DNA from: Acidobacteriaceae bacterium
Lineage (GTDB): Bacteria > Acidobacteriota > Terriglobia > Terriglobales > Acidobacteriaceae
Assembly (NCBI GenBank): GCA_025350325.1
Contig: JANXYB010000059.1
Location: 1-50,756, forward strand
Length of the DNA: 50,756 nt
Direction of reading: 5' to 3'
The notes below the pieces were generated by a model. That model made no database searches. It was given only the letters and a program-made list of their open reading frames with translations, and was not told the origin of the DNA. Made by a program: the position numbers and the translations under genes. Position 1 is the stretch's first letter; the number at the start of each line of letters is the position of its first letter. Of the stretch, positions 1 to 9,772 are shown piece by piece.

Positions 1-732
1 TACCCAGTAGGAATGCTTGCTGATCTCATCCCAATCAATCACTGTTGGTTTAGTAGCATGAGCACTGAGTGCTGTAGCTACCGCCACAAAGTCTTTAGTA
101 TTCGCTACAACATCAGATAGTTTATCGGGAGGCAGGGGGAGCGTGCTGCAGATCACTAGGTAGTTGTTTACCTGAGCAGCATAGAACATAGTTGTAAGGT
201 TGGCGAAACCTTCGTAAGGGGGCATACGCCATACCCAGACAGCACGACCGTTTACGTCTTGCTTGGTTGCTCGCTTCGTAAAAAATGCCACCATGTCAGC
301 TTGAACGGAAGTGTTAGAAATCCCCACTGAGCACTGGTTAGATGCTGCCATCCCCAAGCCTTCTTTTGGGCCGACGAAGTCTTTGGCGCCCACCAAGAAC
401 GATGGATAAAAATCTGACAAGACTCGTAGATGGACAATCAGTCTCTGCATTGCCACCGGGGTGACTTCTTCAGGAGTAGTAGGTAGCTGGTCCATGCCCA
501 GCATAAGTAGGCCGCTCAAGAACGTCTGATAAGGCCACTGCATCACTACCTGACCTCCGATGAAGTGTTCGTCGTGAGCTTGAGCACTAGCTAAGAAGCT
601 AGTGGGGGTCAAGGCAACACTCCCGTACCTAGAAAACAATACGGCAGCAGCCTGTTGAGTATCAGAACTGGCTTGCGCGTTTGCCATCAAAGCCAGTACC
701 GCGAATAGAATTACGGTGCTGATGTATTTCAT
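1..732 (-). CDS. Secreted protein of unknown function, C-terminus cut by window edge
   Basis: An open frame runs from ATG at 732 to the left edge without a stop, giving 244 residues. The first 19 or so residues form a Sec signal peptide (hydrophobic core ILFAVLALM, then ANAQA as a likely signal peptidase I site). An AGGAGAG ribosome-binding site sits just upstream of the ATG and supports this start. The mature part contains a Gln/Ala-rich start, a Trp-rich stretch (VWVWRMPPYEGF, about residues 164-175) and three cysteines or fewer. I do not recognise the family. It is divergent from the GH127 gene that starts at 956. Export is well supported; function is unknown. Confidence 0.7.
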   Translation of the reverse strand, partial: MKYISTVILFAVLALMANAQASSDTQQAAAVLFSRYGSVALTPTSFLASAQAHDEHFIGGQVVMQWPYQTFLSGLLMLGMDQLPTTPEEVTPVAMQRLIVHLRVLSDFYPSFLVGAKDFVGPKEGLGMAASNQCSVGISNTSVQADMVAFFTKRATKQDVNGRAVWVWRMPPYEGFANLTTMFYAAQVNNYLVICSTLPLPPDKLSDVVANTKDFVAVATALSAHATKPTVIDWDEISKHSYWV

Positions 733-955
733 ACACTCTCCTTAACCAATCTACTTAACAAACCAACCTGGAACCCAGATGTAAAGTGAACGTAACCAGC
801 TAGCCATGCTTTCGAACAAAACTCTAAAATACGAACGAGAAGGCCGTGCCCAAGCGGGAATCTGTTTTTCCGACCATGCCCGGATAGACACTCGTACCAC
901 GCGCCGGAAAAACGTTTCAGTTACCATCGCGGCAAACCTGTCTCAGGAGTCGAAC

Positions 956-3025
956 ATGTCGCCTTCATCGAAGCGCTCATTGTCCCGCCGGCAGTTTCTG
1001 AATCGGATCGGCCTCTTCGGCCTCGCATCGTCCCTTCCAATCGACCGCTTCTTCTCTTCAAGTGTGACGGCCCTTGCGTCTTCGCAAGCACTCCCAGGCA
1101 CAGCCTCCACCTTCAAAAACCGCGCACCGCTGGCCCCCAACGCTTTTTACTTTCTGCCCCTGGGATCAGTCCGCCCCGCAGGATGGCTCAAGGAGCAGCT
1201 TCGCCTTCAGGCCAATGGACTGAGCGGACACCTGGACGAAACTTGGGCCGACGTCGGTCCCGATAGCGGCTGGTTGGGAGGAAAGGGGGAATCGTGGGAA
1301 CGAGGCCCTTACTTCCTTGATGGCCTCGTGCCTCTAGCTTACTTGCTTGACAATGCACGCCTCAAAGCAAAGGCGCAGCGGTATATCAATTGGACCCTCG
1401 ACCACCAAGCCACCAGCGGCATGATCGGCCCCGCATCCAACAACGACTGGTGGCCCCGCATTGTGATGCTGAAGGTTCTGACCCAGTATCAGGAGTTCAC
1501 TGGCGACAATCGAGTGATTCCAGCGATGGAAAGATACCTGCGCTATCAGCTTGGTGAGCTACCCATGCGTCCGTTGAGCGACTGGAGCAAGTTTCGTTGG
1601 CAAGACGAACTCCTCAGTGTCGTCTGGCTCTACAACCGCACCGGCTCGCCCTATCTTCTTGACCTGGCTCACCTGCTGCGAAAACAAGGCTACGACTGGA
1701 TGGCGCAATACGCGAACTTCCAATACACAGAGCGCATCACGGCAGAATACATAAAGCTTGAGCAGGGTGGCGGGCTCAAGGATCTGGCCCTTGCGACGCA
1801 TGGTGTGAACAACGGACAGGCAGTCAAGACAGGGCCCGTATGGTCGCAGATCTCCGCGTCAGGCGCCGACCAGGCCGCAGTTCTCAAGATGATCGCTGAA
1901 CTGAACAAGTACCACGGCCTGCCCAACGGTATGTTCTCCTGTGATGAGCACCTCGCCGGCACTAACCCTTCGCAGGGCTCGGAGCTATGCACAGTCGTCG
2001 AATACATGTTCTCGCTCGAGCATTCACTCGCCATCGTAGGCGATTCCTCGCTTGGCGACCGGCTCGAACAGCTCGCTTTCAATGCGTTGCCCGGCACGTT
2101 CAACGACGATATGTGGGCGCATCAATACAATCAGGAACCTAACCAAGTGGAATGCAGTCTGCACCACAAGCCCTGGACAACCGATGGGCCGGAGTCCAAT
2201 CTCTACGGTCTCGAGCCGAACTTCGGCTGCTGCACGGCCAACTTCCACCAGGGATGGCCCAAGTTTGTTGCCAGTCTGTTCATGCTCTCCGGCTCGCAGC
2301 ACAATGCCGCCGACGATGGCCTGGTCGCTGCCGTCTATGCTCCCTGCGAGGTGCGAACAGTCGTGCGTGGCAGCCCAGTGCACATTGTCGAGGAGACCAA
2401 CTACCCTTTCCGAGGCGCGGTCCAACTCACCATCAATCCCGCTACGCCCAAGAGCTTTCCATTGCAGTTACGCATTCCGGCCTGGGCGGCCGGCACCACT
2501 ATCCTGGTGAACGGCCACACCGCACCATCCCCTATGCCTGGCTCCTTTGCCCGCATCGATCGCACGTGGAAGGCCGGAGACCGCGTCGAGATTGCCTTTC
2601 CAATGTCGCCGCGCATTTCTCGCGGGTTTCATGACTCTATTGCTATCGAGCGCGGGCCGCTCGTCTTTTCGTATGGAATCGGTGAGAACTGGGTAAAGCT
2701 GCGCGATCGCGGCATGACCGCCGACTGGCAGGTATTCCCGTCGACCGAATGGAACTACGCGCTCAATGTCGAAACCGATTCGCCAGCGAAGAGCATCGTC
2801 GTCACTGAGACTGAAGTTGGAGAAGGACCGTTCACTCGTCACAACGCTCCAGTGCGGCTCAGTGTGCGGGCGCGCAAGCTCGACGCATGGCGCGCGGAGG
2901 ACGGCGTCGCCAACCCGCCGCCGCAGAGTCCCGTTGTCAGCGATCAGCCGGAGGAGACCATCACACTCATTCCATACGCGGCGGCCAAGCTGCGCATTAC
3001 TTCGTTTCCGCAATGCAAATCGTAG
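956..3025 (+). CDS. GH127 beta-L-arabinofuranosidase-like secreted enzyme
   Basis: This 689-residue protein matches the GH127 (former DUF1680) pattern. Known members remove beta-L-arabinofuranose from plant glycans using a cysteine nucleophile held by a zinc site. The N-terminus has a Tat-like signal (SRRQFLNRIGLFGLA, about residues 10-24). The body starts with the typical PLGSVRPAGWL segment. The zinc/nucleophile signature is visible as SELCTVVE (about residue 342) and GCCTANFHQ (about 424), giving the expected Glu-x-Cys and Cys-Cys pairs. The frame is open from 806, but ATG 956 has AGGAG seven bases upstream and puts the Tat motif at the N-terminus, so I use it. It leads a run of secreted glycan-active enzymes. 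Exact substrate within GH127 is inferred. Confidence 0.85.
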   Translation: MSPSSKRSLSRRQFLNRIGLFGLASSLPIDRFFSSSVTALASSQALPGTASTFKNRAPLAPNAFYFLPLGSVRPAGWLKEQLRLQANGLSGHLDETWADVGPDSGWLGGKGESWERGPYFLDGLVPLAYLLDNARLKAKAQRYINWTLDHQATSGMIGPASNNDWWPRIVMLKVLTQYQEFTGDNRVIPAMERYLRYQLGELPMRPLSDWSKFRWQDELLSVVWLYNRTGSPYLLDLAHLLRKQGYDWMAQYANFQYTERITAEYIKLEQGGGLKDLALATHGVNNGQAVKTGPVWSQISASGADQAAVLKMIAELNKYHGLPNGMFSCDEHLAGTNPSQGSELCTVVEYMFSLEHSLAIVGDSSLGDRLEQLAFNALPGTFNDDMWAHQYNQEPNQVECSLHHKPWTTDGPESNLYGLEPNFGCCTANFHQGWPKFVASLFMLSGSQHNAADDGLVAAVYAPCEVRTVVRGSPVHIVEETNYPFRGAVQLTINPATPKSFPLQLRIPAWAAGTTILVNGHTAPSPMPGSFARIDRTWKAGDRVEIAFPMSPRISRGFHDSIAIERGPLVFSYGIGENWVKLRDRGMTADWQVFPSTEWNYALNVETDSPAKSIVVTETEVGEGPFTRHNAPVRLSVRARKLDAWRAEDGVANPPPQSPVVSDQPEETITLIPYAAAKLRITSFPQCKS

Positions 3026-3213
3026 AGTCTTCCGCTGTCTGCCAATCAACCGTTTCTCGGACCCTCTACGCCTCCTATGTGCTGATGGCGCTCTGTCGTT
3101 TGCGGTAGTCGCTGTTCGGATCTTTAGAATGGTCGCGTGAAAGCCCCCTATTGCGCATATATCCTTACGCATAAACAGTATCGTTGTGTACCGGACACTT
3201 GAAGGGATGCGAA

Positions 3214-5361
3214 ATGAAAATCTCCACATTGAACAGGTTGATGGCCATCACTTTGCTTTGTTGTGCATCTGTAGCCGCTGTCGCGCAGCAGGATACGGCT
3301 GCGTTCCTGCGCGCCCCTGCGACGCCTCTGGTCGTCCATGATCCCTACTTCAGCATCTGGTCCACGACAGACCGATTAACCGATGGGCCCACCAGGCACT
3401 GGACAGGCGCCCCGCAAGAACTGAATGGCATTGTTCGAGTCGACGGAAAGAACTATCGATATCTCGGGGATGCCGACCGCGGAATTCCGGCTCTGGATGA
3501 AACTCATCGGCAGATCACTCCGACGCGCACGATCGTAACTATGCAGAGCGCCCAGATCGAGCTGTCCATAACATTTCTGACGCCAGCATTTCCTGACGAC
3601 ATCAAGATCATGGCGCGTCCAATCACATACCTCACGTGGGAGGTGAAGTCTCGCGATGGCGGCACGCATGATGTCTCTCTCTATCTTGATGCCGATGGAG
3701 CCATCGCCACCACCAGCCGCGACGAGCCTGTAGCGTGGTCGCGCGCGGAGTTAGACGGCCTCCACCTGCTCCGCCTCGGTACCTCCAGGCAGCCAATCCT
3801 CGAGAAGTCTGGGGATAACCTGCGGCTCGACTGGGGATATTTCTACATAGCGGTCCCCGCGGCCGAGGGCTCCAGTGAGCTTGCCGCCGGAAATCAGACT
3901 TATCGTGACCAATTTGTTGCGAACGGCAAAATTCCCCTCGATGACGACCTCGCACAGCCGCGCTTGCCGCAGAGCCGTTACCCAGCGGCCCCGGCACTTA
4001 GTACGGTTTTGCACCTTGGCGCGGTCGGGCCCGCAACCGTTTCTCGTCACGTGATTCTGGGTTATGACGATGTTTACTCGGTGGAGTATATGCAGCAAAA
4101 GCTTCTACCCTATTGGCGCACGGAGTTTCCTAGCTTCAGCGCATTATTGAAAGGCGCAGAGCACGACTATCTTCCCTTAAAGAAGCGGGCTGAGCAATAC
4201 GACTCCGATTTGGAACACGACTTGGTGCAAGCAGGAGGCCAAGAGTATGCGGCCATAGCAACGCTTGCATTTCGCCAGGCAGTCGCTGCCCACAAGTTAG
4301 TGGAAGACGCGAATGGTGTTCCCTTCTTTATGCCCAAGGAAAATTTCAGCAACGGCTCGATCTCCACCGTGGATGTCATCTATCCTTCTTCACCCATGTT
4401 CCTGTTTCTTAACCCCAAGCTGGTTGAGGCGCAATTGGAGCCAGTGATGCGCTACGCTCAGACTTCGCAGTGGAAGTTTCCGTTCGCCCCTCACGACCTC
4501 GGAGTCTATCCCCTCGCTAACGGGCAACTCTATGGCGGAGGCGAAGTAAGTGAAGAGGACCAGATGCCCGTCGAGGAGTCCGGGGACATGATTCTGATGG
4601 TTGCTGCCATTGCGCATGCGGAACACAACGCAGACTTCGCCGCCCGCTACTGGCCACTGCTTACTAAGTGGGCCGACTATCTGCTTGCCAAAGGGTTCGA
4701 TCCTGAAAATCAGCTAAGCACCGATGACTTCGCCGGCCACCTCGCACACAATACCAACCTATCCATCAAGGCAATTGAAGCGCTTGCCGCCTACGCGCAG
4801 CTTGCAGCAAAGCTCGGCGATCACAAGGCAGCTAGCCACTACGAGACCGCTGCCAAGTCCATGGCTGCTAAATGGGCGCCCATGGCAAAGGCGGGCGACC
4901 ACTATCGTCTGGCCTTCGACAAGGCTGACACCTGGAGTCAAAAATACAACCTTGTCTGGGATAACATCCTCGACCTCCACCTGTTCCCCGCTGATGTTGC
5001 CGAGCAGGAAGTCGCCACCTACAAAACACATTTGAACCGTTTCGGACTACCCTTGGACAACCGCGCAACTTACACCAAACTGGATTGGACGATATGGTCC
5101 GCTACGCTCGCCCGTAATCCCGCGGACTTCAAGACCTTCGTGCATCCGATCTTTGAATTCTTGAATCAGACCACGGACCGTGTACCAATGACAGATTGGT
5201 ATGACACACTTTCCGCTCGGGCAGTTGGCTTCCAGGCGCGCTCCGTCGTCGGTGGCGTCTACATGAAAGTCCTCGCCGATCCCGAGATGTGGAGCAAGTG
5301 GGTGACGCGGGCACGCCAGACGACAACAGACTCGGCAAGCGCAAATGGCCAGAAACGTTAG
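3214..5361 (+). CDS. GtaA-type glutaminase-like secreted protein (DUF5127/DUF4965/DUF1793)
   Basis: A 715-residue protein with a clear signal peptide (MKISTLNRLMAITLLCCASVAAVAQQ region). The body matches the fungal GtaA-like glutaminase architecture: a beta-rich N-terminal DUF5127 region (motif HDPYFSIWS near residue 45), then the DUF4965 and DUF1793 alpha-helical regions (YPSSPMFLFLNPKL, HDLGVYPLANGQ, EESGDMI, and TDWYDTLSARAVGFQARSVVGG near the C-terminus). The helical half resembles an (alpha/alpha)6 toroid also used by glycosidases. Fungal members hydrolyse glutamine, but the glycan-degrading neighbours leave the substrate open. ATG 3214, preceded by GAAGGGA, is chosen over the in-frame ATG at 3184 because it starts the signal peptide. 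It lies 188 bp after GH127 on the same strand and may be co-transcribed. Confidence 0.8.
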   Translation: MKISTLNRLMAITLLCCASVAAVAQQDTAAFLRAPATPLVVHDPYFSIWSTTDRLTDGPTRHWTGAPQELNGIVRVDGKNYRYLGDADRGIPALDETHRQITPTRTIVTMQSAQIELSITFLTPAFPDDIKIMARPITYLTWEVKSRDGGTHDVSLYLDADGAIATTSRDEPVAWSRAELDGLHLLRLGTSRQPILEKSGDNLRLDWGYFYIAVPAAEGSSELAAGNQTYRDQFVANGKIPLDDDLAQPRLPQSRYPAAPALSTVLHLGAVGPATVSRHVILGYDDVYSVEYMQQKLLPYWRTEFPSFSALLKGAEHDYLPLKKRAEQYDSDLEHDLVQAGGQEYAAIATLAFRQAVAAHKLVEDANGVPFFMPKENFSNGSISTVDVIYPSSPMFLFLNPKLVEAQLEPVMRYAQTSQWKFPFAPHDLGVYPLANGQLYGGGEVSEEDQMPVEESGDMILMVAAIAHAEHNADFAARYWPLLTKWADYLLAKGFDPENQLSTDDFAGHLAHNTNLSIKAIEALAAYAQLAAKLGDHKAASHYETAAKSMAAKWAPMAKAGDHYRLAFDKADTWSQKYNLVWDNILDLHLFPADVAEQEVATYKTHLNRFGLPLDNRATYTKLDWTIWSATLARNPADFKTFVHPIFEFLNQTTDRVPMTDWYDTLSARAVGFQARSVVGGVYMKVLADPEMWSKWVTRARQTTTDSASANGQKR

Positions 5362-5737
5362 GTCTCCATGTGCCGGCGATCAACGGCGATACCCTGCAGC
5401 GCAGTGTGAGTTCAGTCATGCCCGGTGCCGCCATCGATCACGTGAGGACCATGACTCAGATCATGGACAAAGCCGACCGTACTCGTTCCTCCAAAAGCCA
5501 CTCCATAGCATATCTGTACTGTATTCGCAGGCTATATTCAGGGGGCCAACAGCGTGAGCGGACAAGACCGTGCCCACCTGTAATTAAAATCGGAAGAGGA
5601 AATTTACTGTCGAAGTGACCCCTTCGCCCTGGCGACAGTCGATTCCCCGTGAGCGCCTCCGGTTCCGGGCGCGGATATAGCTCTTCTGAGCCCGGAAGGC
5701 TCTCTAGTCGGCGGATGCCCCGTCCGATCGGCAGTCC
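5362..5737. other. Convergent intergenic region, no gene seen
   Basis: This 376-bp stretch lies between the 3' ends of the GtaA-like gene and the GH89 gene. Short open frames here run in from the flanking gene or lack ribosome-binding sites. It contains an inverted repeat with 8-base arms, TTCCGGGC at 5663-5670 and GCCCGGAA at 5690-5697, with a 19-base loop and no T-run. That could be a weak two-way termination or transcript-end structure. Confidence 0.5.
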
Positions 5738-7939
5738 TCATCGCGCCTCCTTGGATTTCAACTTGAGCGATTCTGCGATCGTCGAACTGATTGCATAGGT
5801 GTCGCCGGAAGGCTGCGCTGGGTACTGCCTGGCAGAGCGATTCCAACTGTCACCGAAACCGTACCAGTCAATGGGCTTCGGTTCGCCACCAGAGGCAAGG
5901 GCGACGTCGAGCGAATCGAAGTACATCTTCCAGCGTGGCGCGTAGTATCCCTCGATAAGGCCAGCCCAATCTCGATTGCCATATTCATGCAGGTCTTCGC
6001 TAGCCGTGCGGTCGCCCCATGTCGTGAGAATAGAGTGGGCATCGTATTCGATATTCTTTAAATCGGCTGGCGAGCTTGACCATTCTGGGACATAACTCAA
6101 CCAGCGACCCAGAAGAAAGAACTCGTTTGTTCTGAGGAGCCGTTCTTCGAGTCCCATGTCGCGTAGCCACTCCGTCGTCAGCGTGTGGAAGGCGGTGCGA
6201 TCCTTCGATTCATAAGCCGAGCGAATGAGTGGAAGCAGTCGGCGGGCGTCGTTCACCAGGACCTGACGGGTGATATCGGTCAAGTCAAAACGATACGCGG
6301 CAGTTGTGCGCAGGGATGGCGCGACCAGGAGCAACTGAGAGAGAGCAGGCTGGAGGTCGTTGGCCTCGTAGCGGAGGACGTCGGGGGCCCAGTGTCCGGT
6401 GCGCGTGGCGATGAGGGATGGTTGCGCGTTGAAGATAGACTCGTGAGCGGCGTCGCGCTCGCCGTGCTGGCTGTTGCCATCCGCGCGATAACTGTACGCC
6501 GTGTGCAGCAGGATGCGCCAAGCGTTCGCTGCATGGACATCCGCGGTTCCGTACCGGCGCAAGGCGTATTCCGCGGTCCACTTCTCCAGGTCAACCGGCT
6601 CGGTATGCCAAGCCATCTCCGTGTAGAGGTCGAATGCAAATGGATTGGTATCGAGCCCTTCGGTGAAGAGCGCTGTACCCGAGACATGACTCCCGGGATT
6701 CGTGGCAGCAACAGGCATACGCTGCGAATAGTCGTACAGCGCAGCTCCCATGGTGGTCCGGCCGCCAAACTCCCAAAGGCCTCCGAATAGCCACCGAGCC
6801 CCCTTGAAGTCGGTCTCTCGAGTCTCTCTGGGGATGCGTCCCTGCTCGATGTCTGCGATCAGGATATGCGCGCGATCTACCGCGTTAATCAATTCCTGCC
6901 GCGGGTTCGTCTGCCACGCCATCATGAACCAGAGAGCATCGGGATGTGCGGTGTTGAGTGCTTTCTGAATGGCGCGTGCACCATCGCCCACAGGCACATC
7001 GCCGGCCACGCCGCCTTCCTGAAAAGTCTCCATGTCGTAGATTGTGGTGTCGCCGAATAGCTCCTTTTGATGTTTGTAGAAGGCGGCAGCAAGCTGTGCA
7101 AAGGCTTTATCTCGAGGGTCGAGCCATCCAGGCCGCTGGAAACCATTCCACGGCTCTGTCTGAATAACAACATGGGCGCCGGGGACGTACTTCGCGAAAT
7201 CGGCTGGCACAACTCCCCAGAAGCCTGGCAAGACGGGCGTGATCCCGAGTGCGCGGAGTTCGTCTAGAATCTTGCGAGCGGACGCAGCACGTTTTTGCAT
7301 CAGGGCCAACGAGATCGGCTCGACGAAGCAGCACATGTTGCCCATCCACTGCCAGTTCTGGTGGGCGGGTTGGGTGATCCAACTACGGATTGCCACGTCG
7401 GAATACCCAATGTCACGAAATGCCTCGTACACAGCCAGGTCGTTGCCGCGCTGAATCAGCACAGCATTGAACCCGGAAAGCGCCAGTATATCGATCTCGT
7501 GTTGCCACCGGGCGAAGTCCCAATACGGAGTTGAATAGCCGTCGGTGTTTTCGTTCAGCGCATAGCGGAATGGGTAGGGTGCTGGACGTACTATGGGAGT
7601 TTCTAAACCCGGAAGGCGCAATCCAGGAGATCCTAACCGACTGCCATTGGTGGATACATTCAAGTGCGCAACATACTTCAGGTACCAGTTGACGCCGAAT
7701 AGTAGCGTCGATATCGTCGCTGCCTGCACATGAATGTCGCCACGACTCCCGCTGATCCGGAACCCGTCAGGTTTACCCCCGTAGTCCTCCTGCACCAGCG
7801 AGAGGTGGATCTGGGCAGCCAGGTGCGGCATTTCGCGTTGTAGCACTGCATTTGCGCCCGCCTCGGATTGCTGGGCATTCGCTGCTCTGGCAACAAAAAG
7901 CACGCCAACGACGAGCACGCCAAACCAGTTGAGATTCAT
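5738..7939 (-). CDS. GH89 alpha-N-acetylglucosaminidase
   Basis: A 733-residue secreted enzyme of the NAGLU family, which removes terminal alpha-linked GlcNAc from glycosaminoglycans, mucin or bacterial glycans. A signal peptide (NWFGVLVVGVLFVARAANAQ) follows ATG 7939; the frame stays open to 8125 but the extra N-terminus has no export logic. Family landmarks include GFNAVLIQRG, ITPVLPGFWGVVPADF and WLDPRDKAF. A Glu in ETFQEGG stands where the FNE acid/base lies in relatives, and a Glu in FTEGLDTNPF where the PEG nucleophile lies. WLFGGLWEFGG corresponds to the HNFGG segment. Length fits the family. It is convergent with the GtaA-like gene and divergent from CE15. Confidence 0.88.
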   Translation of the reverse strand: MNLNWFGVLVVGVLFVARAANAQQSEAGANAVLQREMPHLAAQIHLSLVQEDYGGKPDGFRISGSRGDIHVQAATISTLLFGVNWYLKYVAHLNVSTNGSRLGSPGLRLPGLETPIVRPAPYPFRYALNENTDGYSTPYWDFARWQHEIDILALSGFNAVLIQRGNDLAVYEAFRDIGYSDVAIRSWITQPAHQNWQWMGNMCCFVEPISLALMQKRAASARKILDELRALGITPVLPGFWGVVPADFAKYVPGAHVVIQTEPWNGFQRPGWLDPRDKAFAQLAAAFYKHQKELFGDTTIYDMETFQEGGVAGDVPVGDGARAIQKALNTAHPDALWFMMAWQTNPRQELINAVDRAHILIADIEQGRIPRETRETDFKGARWLFGGLWEFGGRTTMGAALYDYSQRMPVAATNPGSHVSGTALFTEGLDTNPFAFDLYTEMAWHTEPVDLEKWTAEYALRRYGTADVHAANAWRILLHTAYSYRADGNSQHGERDAAHESIFNAQPSLIATRTGHWAPDVLRYEANDLQPALSQLLLVAPSLRTTAAYRFDLTDITRQVLVNDARRLLPLIRSAYESKDRTAFHTLTTEWLRDMGLEERLLRTNEFFLLGRWLSYVPEWSSSPADLKNIEYDAHSILTTWGDRTASEDLHEYGNRDWAGLIEGYYAPRWKMYFDSLDVALASGGEPKPIDWYGFGDSWNRSARQYPAQPSGDTYAISSTIAESLKLKSKEAR

Positions 7940-8045
7940 GCACAACACTTTATCGGTTGAATGCCCGAATGCGCTACAACGCGTCATAACCCCATCCTCT
8001 GCTTGACTCTGCAACGGGCTATCCGATGAATGTAACCCAGGGCGA

Positions 8046-8061
8046 GAACGCGTCAGCGTTC
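8046..8061. promoter_or_regulatory. Inverted repeat in the GH89/CE15 divergent region
   Basis: GAACGC-GTCA-GCGTTC is a perfect 6-base inverted repeat with a 4-base spacer, in the 279-bp region between two divergent starts (7939 minus, 8219 plus). Position and symmetry suit a regulator-binding site. Nothing ties it to a specific factor, and short repeats arise by chance in GC-rich DNA. Confidence 0.25.
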
Positions 8062-8218
8062 GATCGCGACGCGTTATCAGCGCGCCCAGCAAAGGTGGCG
8101 CGGCACGGGCCAACATCGAGGCCAACTTGCTAGCGCGAATCCCGGAATGGATTTAGTATGAGCCCTGAATTGGTTCGATTCCGCAACACCAACAGAAACA
8201 TCAGCAAGAGGAGGATGT

Positions 8219-9772
8219 GTGCGTTTTCCTTCCAGGTCTCGTCTCGGTGTGCTCGGCCTAGGTTTTGCGATCGCCGGCCAGCAAGCGGCATTGAGTCAAA
8301 ATTCTTCTCTTGCGGCCCCGCCACCGCCGGTCACCTTTACTTCCGATCAGGATCACCAGAACATGATGGATCAGCTCGGCATTAAAGCCCTGCGCCCCGG
8401 TCCGAGTGGCAATGAAAAAGCTCCCAACCACGCCAACTACGATGAGTCGAAGGCCAATTCTTATCCCAATCTTCCGGACCCGCTCACACTGAACGATGGC
8501 AAGAAGGTCACCACTCCGCAGATGTGGTGGGAGAAGCGCCGTCCAGAGATCGTCGAAATGTATGAAAAGTACGTTTACGGCCGCATTCCAAAAGATGTCC
8601 CGAAAGTGACGTGGAGTGTCACCGCAGTCGATCACGAGATGATCGGATTTAATCGCGTCATTGCCAAGGATCTCGTCGGTCAGGTGGATAACTCGTCTTA
8701 TCCCGCCATCAGCGTCAAGATCCACATGACCCTGGTTACACCGGCAAACGCCGTGGGACCGGTTCCCGTTCTCATCATGTTTGGCCGCGCCGGCTTCCCA
8801 GCGCCCAATGAACCCGCGGGCGAAGATCTTGACCGCATCAATGTGGCGTGGAAAGCGCTGCTCGTCCAGCAGGATCCATCCTTGAAAGCTGTTCTGTCAG
8901 ATCATCCGGCATGGCAGCCGGTCAGGCCAACACCCCTCCAACCCCCGCAACTGAACGCGGACGGCGATTTGCCTAACACCTGGCAGTTGATCACAGCGGG
9001 GTGGGGATTCGCTCTCCTCGACCCGGCCAGCGTACAAGCTGACGACGGTGCCGGCATTACCCGCGGAATTATCGGTCTGGCTAACAAAGGCCAGCCGCGT
9101 AAGGCGGAAGACTGGGGCGCGTTGAGAGCTTGGAGTTGGGGCGCAGGCCGCGCTTTGGATTACTTTGTGACCGACTCTTCGGTAGACGCAAAACATGTCG
9201 GCATCGAAGGCGTTTCCCGCTACGGCAAAGCTGCCCTGGTCACCATGGCGTTCGATCAGCGCTTTGCGATGGTTCTTGTCGGTTCGTCTGGCAAAGGAGG
9301 CGCCACGCCAATGCGCCGGAACTACGGAGAAGCAGTGGAAAGTCTAACCGGAGGCGAGTACTACTGGATGGCGGGAAACTTTCTGCAATACGGCGCATCC
9401 GAGGCTGCTTTTGGCAGCAAGACACCCGGGGATATTCCGGTAGATTCCAGTGAATTGATTGCTCTGTGCGCGCCACGCCTCACCTTCATCAGCTATGGAA
9501 TTCCAGAAAAAGGTGACGCTCACTGGCTCGATCAGCAAGGAAGCTTTATGGCGACCGTGGAAGCGAGCCGGGTGTTTACGCTGCTTGGTGCCAAAGGCCT
9601 CGACGCGGTCGGCGATTATCACACGGCGAAAATGCCCCCTGTGAATGAGGGGATCCTGTCCGGTCAGCTTTCATGGCGCCAGCATGATGGCGGCCACACC
9701 GACGCGCCAAACATGAAGTATTTCATTCAGTGGACTGACAAGTTTATCGGGCACACCCCGCCCGAATCCTAA
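8219..9772 (+). CDS. CE15 glucuronoyl esterase-like secreted enzyme
   Basis: A 517-residue alpha/beta hydrolase matching carbohydrate esterase family 15, which cleaves ester bonds between (4-O-methyl)glucuronate of xylan and lignin alcohols. The nucleophile motif is GVSRYGKAAL (about residue 325), the bacterial form in which the Cys of the fungal GCSRxG motif is replaced. The C-terminal catalytic His lies in HDGGHTDAPNM (about residue 490). Other marks are MWWEKRRPEIVEMYEKYVYGRIP, GWGFALLDPASVQAD and LIALCAPRLTFISYG. The start is GTG 8219, preceded by GAGGAGG at the right spacing; the ATG four bases earlier is in another frame. The N-terminus (RLGVLGLGFAIAGQQAALSQ) is a weak signal peptide. 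A rho-independent terminator lies downstream at 10005. Confidence 0.87.
   Translation: MRFPSRSRLGVLGLGFAIAGQQAALSQNSSLAAPPPPVTFTSDQDHQNMMDQLGIKALRPGPSGNEKAPNHANYDESKANSYPNLPDPLTLNDGKKVTTPQMWWEKRRPEIVEMYEKYVYGRIPKDVPKVTWSVTAVDHEMIGFNRVIAKDLVGQVDNSSYPAISVKIHMTLVTPANAVGPVPVLIMFGRAGFPAPNEPAGEDLDRINVAWKALLVQQDPSLKAVLSDHPAWQPVRPTPLQPPQLNADGDLPNTWQLITAGWGFALLDPASVQADDGAGITRGIIGLANKGQPRKAEDWGALRAWSWGAGRALDYFVTDSSVDAKHVGIEGVSRYGKAALVTMAFDQRFAMVLVGSSGKGGATPMRRNYGEAVESLTGGEYYWMAGNFLQYGASEAAFGSKTPGDIPVDSSELIALCAPRLTFISYGIPEKGDAHWLDQQGSFMATVEASRVFTLLGAKGLDAVGDYHTAKMPPVNEGILSGQLSWRQHDGGHTDAPNMKYFIQWTDKFIGHTPPES

Noticed and set aside
2468..3229. 253-codon minus-strand open frame opposite GH127
   Set aside because: Antisense to a confidently identified gene, Arg-rich composition and no family features; a GC-rich shadow frame.
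5289..5618. 109-codon open frame downstream of the GtaA-like gene
   Set aside because: Starts within the upstream coding region, lacks a ribosome-binding site and has shadow-like composition.
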